34,022 bases of DNA from an archaeon. Its GTDB lineage: Archaea > Nanobdellota > Nanobdellia > WJKC01. This document shows, piece by piece, positions 1 through 8,290 of the stretch (positions are counted from its first letter, which is position 1; every line of letters begins with the position of its first letter). The stretch lies in the NCBI GenBank assembly GCA_014729335.1, contig WJKC01000057.1, positions 1-34,022 of the forward strand, in the 5' to 3' direction. Under the pieces are notes generated by a model, which saw only the letters and a program-made list of their open reading frames with translations, was not told the origin of the DNA and searched no databases. A program made the translations under genes and the position numbers.

Positions 1-867
1 CCCGGGCTTGCCAAAACACTCAGCCTTGAACCGGCTTCTAAGCTTAAGGAAGAACTCAACCGCCCACGGAATGAATAGTATTAAAGCAAACTTCTCAACA
101 TTACTGACAATAGCCACCACAGCAATAACCGCTCCAGTAGTGAAGTTAACACTGTCGCCCGGGAACACCCTGGCAGGGAACCAGTTGTAATTAAGCAGCG
201 CGAATAAAGCAAAAGAGTAACTAATAGCTATGATGCTGCCAACCAGGCTGTTATTAAGAAAAGCATAGACCCCCAGGCTCAGCGTGGCAATGGCTCCCAT
301 TAAGACCTCCACGCCGTTAATACCTCCAAGCATGTTAGTGGCGTTAGCCGCGCCGGTTATGGCTATGGGGATTAATAATAAAATGTAGATAATGCCGAAG
401 TCAACCGCGCCTATTAACGGCAGGGCCATGGTTGTTGAACCAGCCCTCACAGCCATTAAAGGAATAGCCGCTGGCAAAGGTAGTAACGGGAAGACCCACT
501 GGCTGAAGCCCATCCGCTTGTACTTCTTAGCCCCTTCACGCTTCTTGTTCTTCTTAATCAAGGAGGTCATGTCCTCCAGCAAGCCGTTAAGCATTATCAT
601 GAAGATGCTGGTGGTGGCTGCGAATAATGTTATTAAGCCGGAGGTGTCATCATAGAGGAATACTTTAAGGAACACGAAGGTCAAGCACCCGCCTAGGAAC
701 CCGAACAGGACTGATGGACCAGATGTATCAACCACCCGGGTCTTCTTTTTTTTATTAACGTCGTAACCAACTAGTCCTTCAAGCTTAAATAACCTTATCA
801 CCCGCGGGGTGACCAGGTAGGTTGTGATGAACGCAATGACCGGGATTATCACTAATTCAAAAGTCAT
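1..867 (-). CDS. UDP-GlcNAc:dolichyl-phosphate GlcNAc-1-phosphate transferase-like protein (3' end outside window)
   Basis: Polytopic membrane enzyme of the GPT/MraY/WecA family, which moves a sugar-1-phosphate from a nucleotide sugar onto a polyprenyl (dolichyl) phosphate in the first membrane step of N-glycan assembly. Reading in from ATG 867-865, 289 codons are open to the window edge. Visible signatures are LLEDM at residues 96-100, NATNMLGGINGVE at 165-177 (the family's Asn/Asp-rich loop) and FPGDS at 235-239, between many hydrophobic segments. It follows aglB by 37 bases in the same direction, so lipid-linked sugar synthesis and transfer to protein are encoded together. The sugar substrate cannot be read from sequence. 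The C-terminus is missing. Confidence 0.88.
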   Translation of the reverse strand, partial: MTFELVIIPVIAFITTYLVTPRVIRLFKLEGLVGYDVNKKKKTRVVDTSGPSVLFGFLGGCLTFVFLKVFLYDDTSGLITLFAATTSIFMIMLNGLLEDMTSLIKKNKKREGAKKYKRMGFSQWVFPLLPLPAAIPLMAVRAGSTTMALPLIGAVDFGIIYILLLIPIAITGAANATNMLGGINGVEVLMGAIATLSLGVYAFLNNSLVGSIIAISYSFALFALLNYNWFPARVFPGDSVNFTTGAVIAVVAIVSNVEKFALILFIPWAVEFFLKLRSRFKAECFGKPG

Positions 868-904
868 TATATAATAGGTAGAGATTATTCTTTCTTTTAA
901 GCAT

Positions 905-3544
905 TTACCATGCAGGCGACCCGTTATCAACCCATTCCTCAAGCACGTCGTAGTCTATCCTGTAAATCTTAATATCAGTTGGGTCCCGCTGGTAAAGGAT
1001 TCCCTCCATCTTTAAAGGAGTCGGCGAGTTATAAACCAGTTCAAACCCCGGGATTGAACTATTAACCAGGTATAACTGGGTCATGAACCGGTTCTTAAGG
1101 TTTGATGGTATATGAATAACCCCGCCTGACACGAATTCAATGCATGAAGGCAGAGAGTTTGAGAAGTTAAAGGTTGTGCAGCCCTCATTCTGCTGGCATA
1201 AACAATTATACGGCAGGACCACGTTCTCGCCAGTATAAACATTGTATAATACTCCTAGTGGCTGGCCAAAATCCTGCTCCTCGTTCATTGGTATTAAGAC
1301 GTTAACAACGTAGCTCTGCTCCGAAGGGAATAACAAGTCATCAATCACCAAGTCCTCGCCCACTTGTCCCGGACCAGTTGCTTGGTCAAAGACTAATATT
1401 GTGCTGAAGTTCTCCGGCTGGTAAAAAGTGTTCTCTATCCGCTGCTTGAAAACAAAAGGCGAGTAATAACCAGGCCTGCCTCCAATATTAGCCATCTGGA
1501 CGTACTTAAGCACGTCGTCATCAACCACTAATAAGTAATTAGGCCGCTGCCCTGTCTCGTTGTTCTTAAAGTAGTCAAGCGAGTGGTAGACCTCTGTGAT
1601 ATTGTAACCACTGAAGGTCCTGCCGCCAATAATCTCATCCCAGTCAACCCGGTAGTTGCCGCCGTCAACAGTGGTTGCCCGCTCACCCATTGCCTGAACC
1701 CAGTAACCGTAATCCCACCAGTGGGTGAAGACTGCTCCAGGGTCAGTGTTATTCCTAACCCATGCCAGGGACGCGTCCCAGTCATCAGTGAGGCTGGGCC
1801 AGTAACTAAGGGCTGTTGCTGAGACAGTGATGAAGCCCCAGTAAATGACTAGTCCGGCTATTAAGTATGGGATGTTAGAGTAAACTTTGTCACCACTCCA
1901 TTTCTTAATCAGGTTAGATGCGCGGGTTATAGCGTAAGCCCCTATTAATACAAATATAGGGGTGCTGGCAAAGATTATCCTAACAGCTCCCCGGGTTGCT
2001 ATGATGCTGAGAGCGAACCATGATAATAGTAATAACTTGCCGGGCGTGACTTCACGCCAAGCCTTGCTCTTAGGATGGGACAGGAAGAACCCCGCCATCA
2101 CCAAGCCCAGCAGGGGCAGCGTGTATAAGTAAGTGCTTTCAAAAAAAGCGTTAACAGCGTAGTAAGACTGGTCATTGATGAACTTGCTGAACATGAAGAA
2201 GAACATGAAAACCGTGAAAGCAGTTATCAGGATTATTGACTTCTTCTTAAATTTACGCAGCACTTCATGAAGTAATAATATTGAGCCGGTGATGAATAAC
2301 GGGATGAACCACCTTAAACGCTGCCACCAGTCAACCCCCCGCTGAGGGTCATAGGAGTAAGGAGCTTGGTTCTCAGTGACTGAGACGCAGAAAGGGCAGG
2401 TGCCGAATGGGTGTATTATTGTCTCAATTATCTGGTTAGTCTTACCCACGAGGTCAAACAAACCTGTTAATTGAACGACTGGCATGGCAACTGCCAGGGC
2501 AACCGCTAGTATTAACCCAAAGTAGTAACTGTCAGGCCACTTTTTCCCCCCTCGTTTATTAATGTATAATTCATAGACCAGTACTTTAAGCAGCACCACC
2601 CCAGCAGTTAGGGTTGGTATGAGGAATAAGTCACGCCTAATCAGTGTCGGGAAACCGCCATACCTAAGGGTCAGGGTCGCATTCATTATCATCATCGGAG
2701 CGTACCAGCAGAAGAAGGTGATTATGTTCTTATTAGTCAGGCGGTTCATCAAGGTTAGTATCAGGAAGGTTAAGCCGATGCTGATGAATAAGAAGTTAGC
2801 CCCGCCCCAGCTAAGACCTGACATGCCCGCTAGTAACCCTGCTATTAAACCATGGATTAATACTTTTTTCAGTTTCTTAGCTTTAAATGACTTTACTAGG
2901 AAGAATATCATGCTGAACCAGAATATCATTGCCATATTTTCCTTGTCAGAGAAGCCGGCAATGGTCCTGAAAAGGAATGACGGCGCGAATGCCAGGAAAG
3001 CGGTTGCTATGATTGCTGTCTTCTTGTTGAATAACTCCTTAACCATTAAGTAGAAGAATGACATGCTTATGACGAACGCGACCACTGGGTAGATGATAGA
3101 GTAATCCATTAATTCCCCGCCAAATAAAGGGCTGAAGATTAAGTACAAGCCCGCCACAAAGTAAGTGCCGGCTTGATGCTCTCTGAAAATGAGGAATCCG
3201 TCAGGGAAGTACCTTAACTCGTCAACCTCCGGGATATAACCATTCTCCAATAACATTTCAGTGTACCGGTGGAAGCCGTAAGGGTCCAACCCCAGCAACC
3301 TGCCCTTATAATTAGGGATGCTGAGCGTCCGGACCCAGGCACCTATTAGTATGATGCTGATGACCCCAGCGTAGAATAGAATCTTCTTATTATCTTTAAG
3401 AAAATTAATAGCGTCAGTGAAGTCTATTTCATCCTCGTCAGCCGGTTCCTCACTGGCTGCTCCTTTCTTAGGCGTCAGCCACTTCTTGACTTTCTGACCT
3501 ATCTCTTTAAAGTTAATCTCTATCTCGTCATCATCTTTTGCCAA
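905..3544 (-). CDS. aglB: Oligosaccharyltransferase AglB (STT3 family)
   Basis: Catalytic oligosaccharyltransferase that transfers the glycan from a dolichyl phosphate carrier to Asn in N-x-S/T sequons on the outer face of the membrane. The 879-residue protein has a charged cytoplasmic N-terminus, then about a dozen membrane segments, then a C-terminal globular domain. The family's first acidic loop is GLDPYGFHR (Asp87), a second loop has GFSDKEN near residue 200, and the hallmark WWDYG is at 609-613. The start is TTG 3544-3542, preceded by a strong Shine-Dalgarno GGAGG at about 3556-3560. It sits 7 bases after the SpoIIM-like gene and just before the GPT-type transferase. The secreted proteins encoded at 24934-28819 and 32319-34016 contain N-x-S/T sites and are plausible substrates (inference). 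Confidence 0.95.
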   Translation of the reverse strand: MAKDDDEIEINFKEIGQKVKKWLTPKKGAASEEPADEDEIDFTDAINFLKDNKKILFYAGVISIILIGAWVRTLSIPNYKGRLLGLDPYGFHRYTEMLLENGYIPEVDELRYFPDGFLIFREHQAGTYFVAGLYLIFSPLFGGELMDYSIIYPVVAFVISMSFFYLMVKELFNKKTAIIATAFLAFAPSFLFRTIAGFSDKENMAMIFWFSMIFFLVKSFKAKKLKKVLIHGLIAGLLAGMSGLSWGGANFLFISIGLTFLILTLMNRLTNKNIITFFCWYAPMMIMNATLTLRYGGFPTLIRRDLFLIPTLTAGVVLLKVLVYELYINKRGGKKWPDSYYFGLILAVALAVAMPVVQLTGLFDLVGKTNQIIETIIHPFGTCPFCVSVTENQAPYSYDPQRGVDWWQRLRWFIPLFITGSILLLHEVLRKFKKKSIILITAFTVFMFFFMFSKFINDQSYYAVNAFFESTYLYTLPLLGLVMAGFFLSHPKSKAWREVTPGKLLLLSWFALSIIATRGAVRIIFASTPIFVLIGAYAITRASNLIKKWSGDKVYSNIPYLIAGLVIYWGFITVSATALSYWPSLTDDWDASLAWVRNNTDPGAVFTHWWDYGYWVQAMGERATTVDGGNYRVDWDEIIGGRTFSGYNITEVYHSLDYFKNNETGQRPNYLLVVDDDVLKYVQMANIGGRPGYYSPFVFKQRIENTFYQPENFSTILVFDQATGPGQVGEDLVIDDLLFPSEQSYVVNVLIPMNEEQDFGQPLGVLYNVYTGENVVLPYNCLCQQNEGCTTFNFSNSLPSCIEFVSGGVIHIPSNLKNRFMTQLYLVNSSIPGFELVYNSPTPLKMEGILYQRDPTDIKIYRIDYDVLEEWVDNGSPAW

Positions 3545-3551
3545 ATTTTTT

Positions 3552-4367
3552 TCATCCTCCTAGTGAAATAAATACCTCTATTAACCCGCTGATTATTAAG
3601 GTAACGCTAGCGAGTATAATCAGGTCTATTGAGTCAAGCAACACTTCTTTAAATTTCTTACTTCTAGGCTTATACCTGATTACTGCAGCGCTGATTATTC
3701 CCCCGGCAATGCCTGCCATGAAATAAGCAATAATCTCTGGCACGCCGTGAATCAAGTACTGGCCGAACCCTATCGGAATAGCGTGGAAGTACGAGAGAGC
3801 GTTCTGAATATTTGAGGTGATGACGTTGCCAATAGCTGTTCCAAGTACGCTGGCGTTCCAGGCAATGATGAATATTGCCCCAGCACCGTATAACAAGCTG
3901 AATAACAGGCAGAAGAATAATACTTTGAAGTTATTAGCTAGTATTATCTTCAAGTAAGTTGTTTGTATATAACCCCCTTGTATGCCCGAGTTGATATTGT
4001 TTATAGTGTTAATCTGGCTTGAGAACACCCTGGCTTTGATTTCAGGCGGCAGCACCAGGTACCAAGTGGTGAATGATAATAATAAGCCAAAGAACAAGAA
4101 GAAAACCACTCCAAGCACGTCCTTATGATTGCCGATTAATGGGAACTCTTTTTTTGAGAAGTCCTCGCCACCCTCCATTTTTAATACGTTAACCAGAATT
4201 GGGATGCAAGCCATGGTGGTTAAGAATACAACGCTTATTGAGGGGTTGTCAGGGAACACCCAGAGACTTAGTGCTATGCCGGCGCTTGATGACAACAAGC
4301 CCATTAGGAACATCTTCCAGCTTTTTTCACGGACCTCTGACGGGCTGAGTATTGATTCAAACACCAT
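3552..4367 (-). CDS. SpoIIM/DUF95-family integral membrane protein
   Basis: Membrane protein of about 271 residues with roughly five to six hydrophobic segments. The C-terminal part, HGVPEIIAYFMAGIAGG followed by a final TM segment, is typical of the stage II sporulation protein M (DUF95) family, which is common in archaea that do not sporulate and has no firm biochemical role there. I chose ATG 4367. A TTG four codons upstream (4379) is possible but sits only one base from the AGGAGG. The start overlaps the end of cdc6 by 11 bases and the stop TGA overlaps the aglB ribosome binding site, so the genes are translationally packed. Context suggests a membrane partner of the glycosylation genes, which is inference only. 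Confidence 0.8.
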   Translation of the reverse strand: MVFESILSPSEVREKSWKMFLMGLLSSSAGIALSLWVFPDNPSISVVFLTTMACIPILVNVLKMEGGEDFSKKEFPLIGNHKDVLGVVFFLFFGLLLSFTTWYLVLPPEIKARVFSSQINTINNINSGIQGGYIQTTYLKIILANNFKVLFFCLLFSLLYGAGAIFIIAWNASVLGTAIGNVITSNIQNALSYFHAIPIGFGQYLIHGVPEIIAYFMAGIAGGIISAAVIRYKPRSKKFKEVLLDSIDLIILASVTLIISGLIEVFISLGG

Positions 4368-5406
4368 TGCCTGGTTCAAGCCTCCTGCTCCTGCCCTGGA
4401 ATCCCTCGCCTGTCTCCTTGGTCTTGATTAAACCCTGTTTTTCTAAACGGTTGATGTACCGCCTGAAACTCCTGATGCTTAGCTTGCCACCGTGCTTTTC
4501 CTTGTACTTCTTGTAAGCGTCGCCGCTGATTATTCCTTTATTATTCTTTATTATCTTAACTATCTTCTCCTCATGACTGTTTAGTTTCTTTGGCAGCGAG
4601 TCAGTCATCTTACCTAACACTTCATTAACATGTTTTAACAGTATCTTGCGGCTGGCGTCTTGTTCAGCCCGCCTGCCCGCTTCTAATAAGATGGTTATTG
4701 CCCGCCTGACATCAGTCTCTGAGTTAATGCTTACCTCGTGTATCACTTTATCACTGACCACTCCCTGCCTAAAGGCTTGTTCAGCCCGCCTCTTAATAAT
4801 GTTCTTCATCTCCCTGGTGGTGTAAGGCTTGAACTCTAAGTTGTTAAGGTTTAACCGCGAAATCAGCCTCGGCTCTAAGTAAGTCTTGTACTTAGGGTTG
4901 TTGGTTACTAGTAATACGCTGACGCTGTCTAGTTTTAATAATGAGTATATTATGTTAACGTCCTTGACTTTATCCACCTCATCAAGGCATATGACCACGC
5001 CCTTGTCTCTTAATTTTTTGAAAGCATTGCTTATTATCTCGTCAGTCGGCACGCCTTTAGGAGGGTATAGCATCCCTGTCTTGCGGGCTATTTCCAAAGC
5101 CATTGTATGGGTTGTCTGGTTCTCCCAGCAGTTAATATAGATTGGCACCACCTCGTTGCCGCTTGCCTCTTTCAGCTCCTGGAAAACGAACCGGGCGCTC
5201 GCTGTCTTACCTAACCCTGGCATGCCGTAGATGAACACGTTGCTGCCCCGACGTTTATGGAATAATGGTTTCAGGTAGTCAGCGATTATCTTAATCTCCT
5301 TATCTCTTTCAGGCATCTTGTAAGGGATGAATTTATAGTCAAGAATACTTTCATCCTTGAATATTGTCTCGTCATCCATTAGTATGTCCTTGAACAAGTC
5401 CCCCAT
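4357..5406 (-). CDS. cdc6: Orc1/Cdc6-family replication initiator (AAA+ ATPase)
   Basis: Archaeal origin-binding protein and MCM loader. Its 349 residues show Walker A GMPGLGKTAS (61-70), Walker B VICLDEVDK (about 138-146), sensor 1 LLVTNN (165-170), the sensor 2 helix with DVRRAI, and a C-terminal winged helix (about 275-345) with basic residues for origin DNA. The length is slightly below the usual 380-410. It begins 5 bases after the small gene at 5412-5633 and overlaps the membrane gene downstream. I see no origin recognition box cluster or AT-rich unwinding element next to it, so an origin at this place is not supported. Co-transcription with glycosylation genes is unusual. Confidence 0.92.
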   Translation of the reverse strand: MGDLFKDILMDDETIFKDESILDYKFIPYKMPERDKEIKIIADYLKPLFHKRRGSNVFIYGMPGLGKTASARFVFQELKEASGNEVVPIYINCWENQTTHTMALEIARKTGMLYPPKGVPTDEIISNAFKKLRDKGVVICLDEVDKVKDVNIIYSLLKLDSVSVLLVTNNPKYKTYLEPRLISRLNLNNLEFKPYTTREMKNIIKRRAEQAFRQGVVSDKVIHEVSINSETDVRRAITILLEAGRRAEQDASRKILLKHVNEVLGKMTDSLPKKLNSHEEKIVKIIKNNKGIISGDAYKKYKEKHGGKLSIRSFRRYINRLEKQGLIKTKETGEGFQGRSRRLEPGNGV

Positions 5407-5411
5407 GTTTT

Positions 5412-5633
5412 TTATCGGACGCGACGAGTCTTATTAAAGGTTCCGTTAATGATTCTCTTGTCAAGGGTTTCAAACCTTAGAACTTGGTTGAATAAGTTGT
5501 CTTGTTCCTTCCGAGGTTCTTTAATGGTTATTCTATACTTTGGTGTTGACTCCTTGATACATAATTCTTTCTTAGCATAGTTTTTATAATGCTTTGCCGG
5601 CGGCATTGACCAGTTAATATACCCCTTCTTCAT
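5412..5633 (-). CDS. Small basic protein of unknown function
   Basis: A 73-residue Lys/Arg-rich protein (it starts MKKGYINWSMPPAKHYKNYA) that I do not recognise. It has no membrane segment and no metal motif. It is probably real: ATG 5633 lies about 30 bases from a TATA-like box on the minus strand (5657-5670), fitting a leaderless transcript, and it ends 5 bases before cdc6, making it the first gene of the cdc6-SpoIIM-aglB-GPT run. Its basic composition would allow nucleic-acid binding, but nothing proves this. Confidence 0.65.
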   Translation of the reverse strand: MKKGYINWSMPPAKHYKNYAKKELCIKESTPKYRITIKEPRKEQDNLFNQVLRFETLDKRIINGTFNKTRRVR

Positions 5634-5656
5634 TTAGTCACTTTTTACTGATGAGA

Positions 5657-5697
5657 GTTTTATAATATTTATTGTGGGTTGAAACATATTTAAATTA
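5657..5697. promoter_or_regulatory. Divergent promoters for the cdc6 operon and fen1
   Basis: The 87-base gap between divergent ATGs (5633 minus, 5721 plus) has two TATA-like boxes. TTTATAATATTT at 5659-5670 lies about 30 bases from the minus start. ATTTAAATT at 5688-5696 lies about 29 bases before the fen1 ATG. Both distances fit leaderless archaeal mRNAs. Confidence 0.6.
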
Positions 5698-5720
5698 GTT
5701 GAAGCCTTCTAGATTACTTA

Positions 5721-6722
5721 ATGGGTGTTGATTTAAAGGACCTGGTGCCTAGAAGTAATGTTTCAATTGATGATTTGGAAGGCAAGAAACTAGGCGTTGA
5801 CGCTTTTAACTGGCTTTATCAGTTCTTGTCAATTATCCGCCAGCGAGACGGCACGCCGCTGAAGGATTCTAAGGGCAGGGTTACCAGTCACTTAACCGGC
5901 TTGTTTTACCGCACTGCTAAACTATTAGAGGCGGGAGTTAAGCTCTGCTACGTCTTTGACGGCAAGCCGCCTGAGTTTAAGAAAGTCACTGCCTCCAGGG
6001 TCAAGCGCCGGAAAAAAGCCCGGAAAGCTTATGAAAAAGCTAAAGCAGCTGGTGATTATGAAAAAGCTTATTCTAAAGCCATGCAGTCATCACGACTAAC
6101 TAGTCAGATGGTGATTGACGCTAAGAAGTTACTGGAAGCGTTCGGCTTGCCAGTAATCCAGGCGCCCAGTGAGGGCGAGGCTCAGGCAGCTTTCATGACT
6201 TTAAAAGGTGATTTATACGCTGCAGCAACCCAGGATTACGACGCGGTCTTGTTCGGCGCGCCAAGGGTTATCCGAAACCTTAATATCACTGGCAGGCGCC
6301 GCAGGGGAAATGCTTACGTTTCAGTCAGCCCTGAACTGGTATTGTTTGATGAGGTTCTTAAAGAGACATCTTTATCTCATGAAGAGTTAGTGACTCTGGC
6401 AGTTCTTATCGGCACTGACTACAACCCGGGCGGGGTTAAGGGCATTGGACCTAAGAGGGGTTTGAAGCTGGTGAAGGAGCACGGAGTTGACGCTTGGAAA
6501 GAGGTTAACTGGGACTGGGATATCAACCCCCCTGACATAATTGGCTTCTTCATGAACCCGCCGGTATTAAGTGATTACGAGTTATCCTGGAGAGCGCCTG
6601 ACAAGGATAAGATTATTAAATTATTAGTTGATGATTATGAGTTCAGCAGAGATAGGATTAGCAGCACTCTTAAGAAGGTGATGAAGGCTGCTGGTCAAGC
6701 TGGTTTAGGAGAGTTTTTATAA
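5721..6722 (+). CDS. fen: Flap endonuclease 1
   Basis: Structure-specific 5' flap nuclease for Okazaki fragment maturation and base-excision repair. All metal-ligand acidic residues are at canonical positions: Asp27 (LGVDAFNW), Asp80 (YVFDGKPP), Glu151 and Glu153 (APSEGEAQ), Asp172 and Asp174 (QDYDAVLFG) and Asp233 (GTDYNPGG). A helix-hairpin-helix GVKGIGPK follows at 238-245. Length (333) is normal. The last eight residues, QAGLGEFL, match a PCNA-interacting peptide (Q-x-x-L-x-x-F-L). The start ATG has a TATA box about 29 bases upstream and no leader. The next gene begins 6 bases after the stop. Confidence 0.97.
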   Translation: MGVDLKDLVPRSNVSIDDLEGKKLGVDAFNWLYQFLSIIRQRDGTPLKDSKGRVTSHLTGLFYRTAKLLEAGVKLCYVFDGKPPEFKKVTASRVKRRKKARKAYEKAKAAGDYEKAYSKAMQSSRLTSQMVIDAKKLLEAFGLPVIQAPSEGEAQAAFMTLKGDLYAAATQDYDAVLFGAPRVIRNLNITGRRRRGNAYVSVSPELVLFDEVLKETSLSHEELVTLAVLIGTDYNPGGVKGIGPKRGLKLVKEHGVDAWKEVNWDWDINPPDIIGFFMNPPVLSDYELSWRAPDKDKIIKLLVDDYEFSRDRISSTLKKVMKAAGQAGLGEFL

Positions 6723-6728
6723 AGCGTT

Positions 6729-7544
6729 ATGGAGCTTAAAGAGTTAATTAAGAACCCTGGAGAGTTAAGGGAGTTGATTAAACAAGGAATTGTTGACCCT
6801 GCTGATGTTAGGAGGGAGGTCTGTGATATTAAGCGTCACGAGCCGTTGGATGAATTAATCAATGGTTTGATAAAGGATTTAAACCCTGTTCCTTGTTTTG
6901 ACTATGATGGTGATGAAGTGATTAAGAGCTTGGAAGCTGATGCTGCCGGGACTGACAAGCATTATAAAGCAATGATTCACAACGAAGTACTAAGTTATAC
7001 TAAAAAACGTGATAAGGGTGTTAAGCAAGCAGTGAATACCAACCTTATATGGTACATCTTAGCTGAACGGCTGGGTCATTTTTGTTTGAAAAAAGCGCCC
7101 ACTGACTTCTTAGGAAAGATAGCTGCTTATTCTGTTTATCTAACCAGCAGGCGAGTCGGCGCAGGCGTGACCTGGGACGACCTCGGTGATAGAATTAATT
7201 TAAAAACCAGCACTTTAAGGGATTATTCTAAGACTGTTATGAAGAAATTATTAGGCGCTAAGTTTCACTTGTTTTGGGATAGGAGTTTCTTGTTTAAACA
7301 GGACTACAAGAAGTTACTGGACGACCTTGATGTTCCTTACTCTAAGATTGGTTCACTTCTTAGTGTTGATTGCTCAGAACTAACTGTTAAGCAGTTAAAT
7401 AAGATAAACGGGTTGGAGCACTCAATCTCTTCTTACAGTGATGCCAGGGGTTATGGTTACCAAGGCTTCCTTAAATCAAGGTATTATGATAAGTTAATGA
7501 ATCAACTAACCACCAACAATTTTTTTGAAAAAGAGCCTTGCTAG
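6729..7544 (+). CDS. Unknown protein with a TFIIB-like cyclin/helix-turn-helix segment
   Basis: A 271-residue soluble protein following fen1 by 6 bases. I do not recognise it as a whole. Residues from about 130 to 178 (AAYSVYLTSRRVG, then ITWDDL-like, then STLRDYSKTVMKKL) follow the spacing of the second cyclin repeat of archaeal TFB: Ala-rich helix, Tyr-x-x-Ser, short turn, Thr start of helix, then T-(V/L)-R-x-x-x-K-x-x-x-KKL. The TFB N-terminal zinc ribbon (paired CxxC) is absent, and the first 90 residues are unlike TFB. It could be a divergent transcription factor, a TFB-derived regulator or an unrelated HTH protein. The position after fen1 suggests DNA metabolism or simple co-transcription. 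Confidence 0.55.
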   Translation: MELKELIKNPGELRELIKQGIVDPADVRREVCDIKRHEPLDELINGLIKDLNPVPCFDYDGDEVIKSLEADAAGTDKHYKAMIHNEVLSYTKKRDKGVKQAVNTNLIWYILAERLGHFCLKKAPTDFLGKIAAYSVYLTSRRVGAGVTWDDLGDRINLKTSTLRDYSKTVMKKLLGAKFHLFWDRSFLFKQDYKKLLDDLDVPYSKIGSLLSVDCSELTVKQLNKINGLEHSISSYSDARGYGYQGFLKSRYYDKLMNQLTTNNFFEKEPC

Positions 7545-7553
7545 GCTTAACTC

Positions 7554-7561
7554 TTTTATAC
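7554..7561 (+). promoter_or_regulatory. TATA box of the acylphosphatase gene
   Basis: TTTTATAC is centred about 26 bases before ATG 7583, in the 38-base gap after the previous stop. The spacing fits leaderless transcription. Confidence 0.5.
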
Positions 7562-7582
7562 TGTTAAAGTTTTAGTATTAAT

Positions 7583-7852
7583 ATGAGATTGCATGCTTAC
7601 GTGTCAGGCGTTGTTCAAGGAGTCTTTTTCCGGAAGAACACTAAGGAGCAGGCTAATCGCTTAGGGCTTAAGGGCTGGGTTAAAAATCTTAGTGACGGCA
7701 GGGTTGAAGTAGTGGCTGAAGGTGAGGAGAGTAAGTTAAAAGAATTATTAGAATGGATTCATCAAGGACCGCCGAGCGCCAGTGTTACTGGTGTTGAGTC
7801 TGAGTGGCTTGAATCAACCCGCGAGTTTAAAGGTTTTAGAATACTTTATTAA
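7583..7852 (+). CDS. acyP: Acylphosphatase
   Basis: Small cytosolic enzyme (89 residues, the usual size) hydrolysing carboxyl-phosphate bonds such as acetyl phosphate and carbamoyl phosphate. The signature GVVQGVFFRKNT holds the phosphate-binding loop and catalytic Arg17. GWVKNLSDGRVEV holds catalytic Asn35. The C-terminal strand FKGFRILY is also typical. It has its own TATA box (7554-7561). A TATA-like ACTTTATTAAAG at 7844-7855, overlapping its stop, probably serves the next gene. Confidence 0.95.
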   Translation: MRLHAYVSGVVQGVFFRKNTKEQANRLGLKGWVKNLSDGRVEVVAEGEESKLKELLEWIHQGPPSASVTGVESEWLESTREFKGFRILY

Positions 7853-7876
7853 AGCAAGACTTATTAGAATTTTTTG

Positions 7877-8290
7877 ATGAATGTTCAATCTTTTATTAAA
7901 AAGTATGACGAACCATCACTCTTTAAGGAGTTATTAAAGAAGGGAGCTGAGTTCAGCGTTGATGAAATATCTGTTAAATGCGATGCTGGCAGCTTGGTCA
8001 AGGTCAAGCTTAAACCATTAATCAAGGATTATGCTACTAAGGGTATAATAAACCTTAACTGCCCTAAAAGCAAGAAGTTAAAGTTTAGCCTGAAGGAATT
8101 ATTCAACTCGATTAGTGAAGGCGGGTTTAAATTAGAGACCTGTCCTCTCTGCAACCAGAGACTGCTCCTTTTTAAAATCAAGGTAAGAGGTTTAAGTATC
8201 TCTTATCATAAGATTCATGGTTTATTCGAGCACCCTGAAAAAGTTGCAGGTGACGCTGATATTAAGAAGTTACTTACTTCTTTTTCTTAA
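7877..8290 (+). CDS. Small CxxC protein of unknown function
   Basis: A 137-residue soluble protein that I do not recognise. It is Lys-rich, with a single CPLC motif near residue 115 and His residues further on (SYHKIHGLFEH). That may make half a zinc site or a redox pair, but a full four-ligand site is not evident. An earlier CP pair occurs near residue 62. I chose ATG 7877 rather than the TTG immediately before it because a TATA-like box at 7844-7855 is about 28 bases upstream. Its last 17 bases overlap the end of the convergent gene at 8274. Confidence 0.6.
   Translation: MNVQSFIKKYDEPSLFKELLKKGAEFSVDEISVKCDAGSLVKVKLKPLIKDYATKGIINLNCPKSKKLKFSLKELFNSISEGGFKLETCPLCNQRLLLFKIKVRGLSISYHKIHGLFEHPEKVAGDADIKKLLTSFS

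Noticed and set aside
2619-3053. 144-codon open frame on the plus strand inside aglB
   Set aside because: It lies wholly opposite the strongly supported aglB coding sequence and shows no family features.
5634-5720. Replication origin beside cdc6
   Set aside because: The 87-base gap holds only two TATA-like boxes. No origin recognition boxes or long AT-rich unwinding region are visible.
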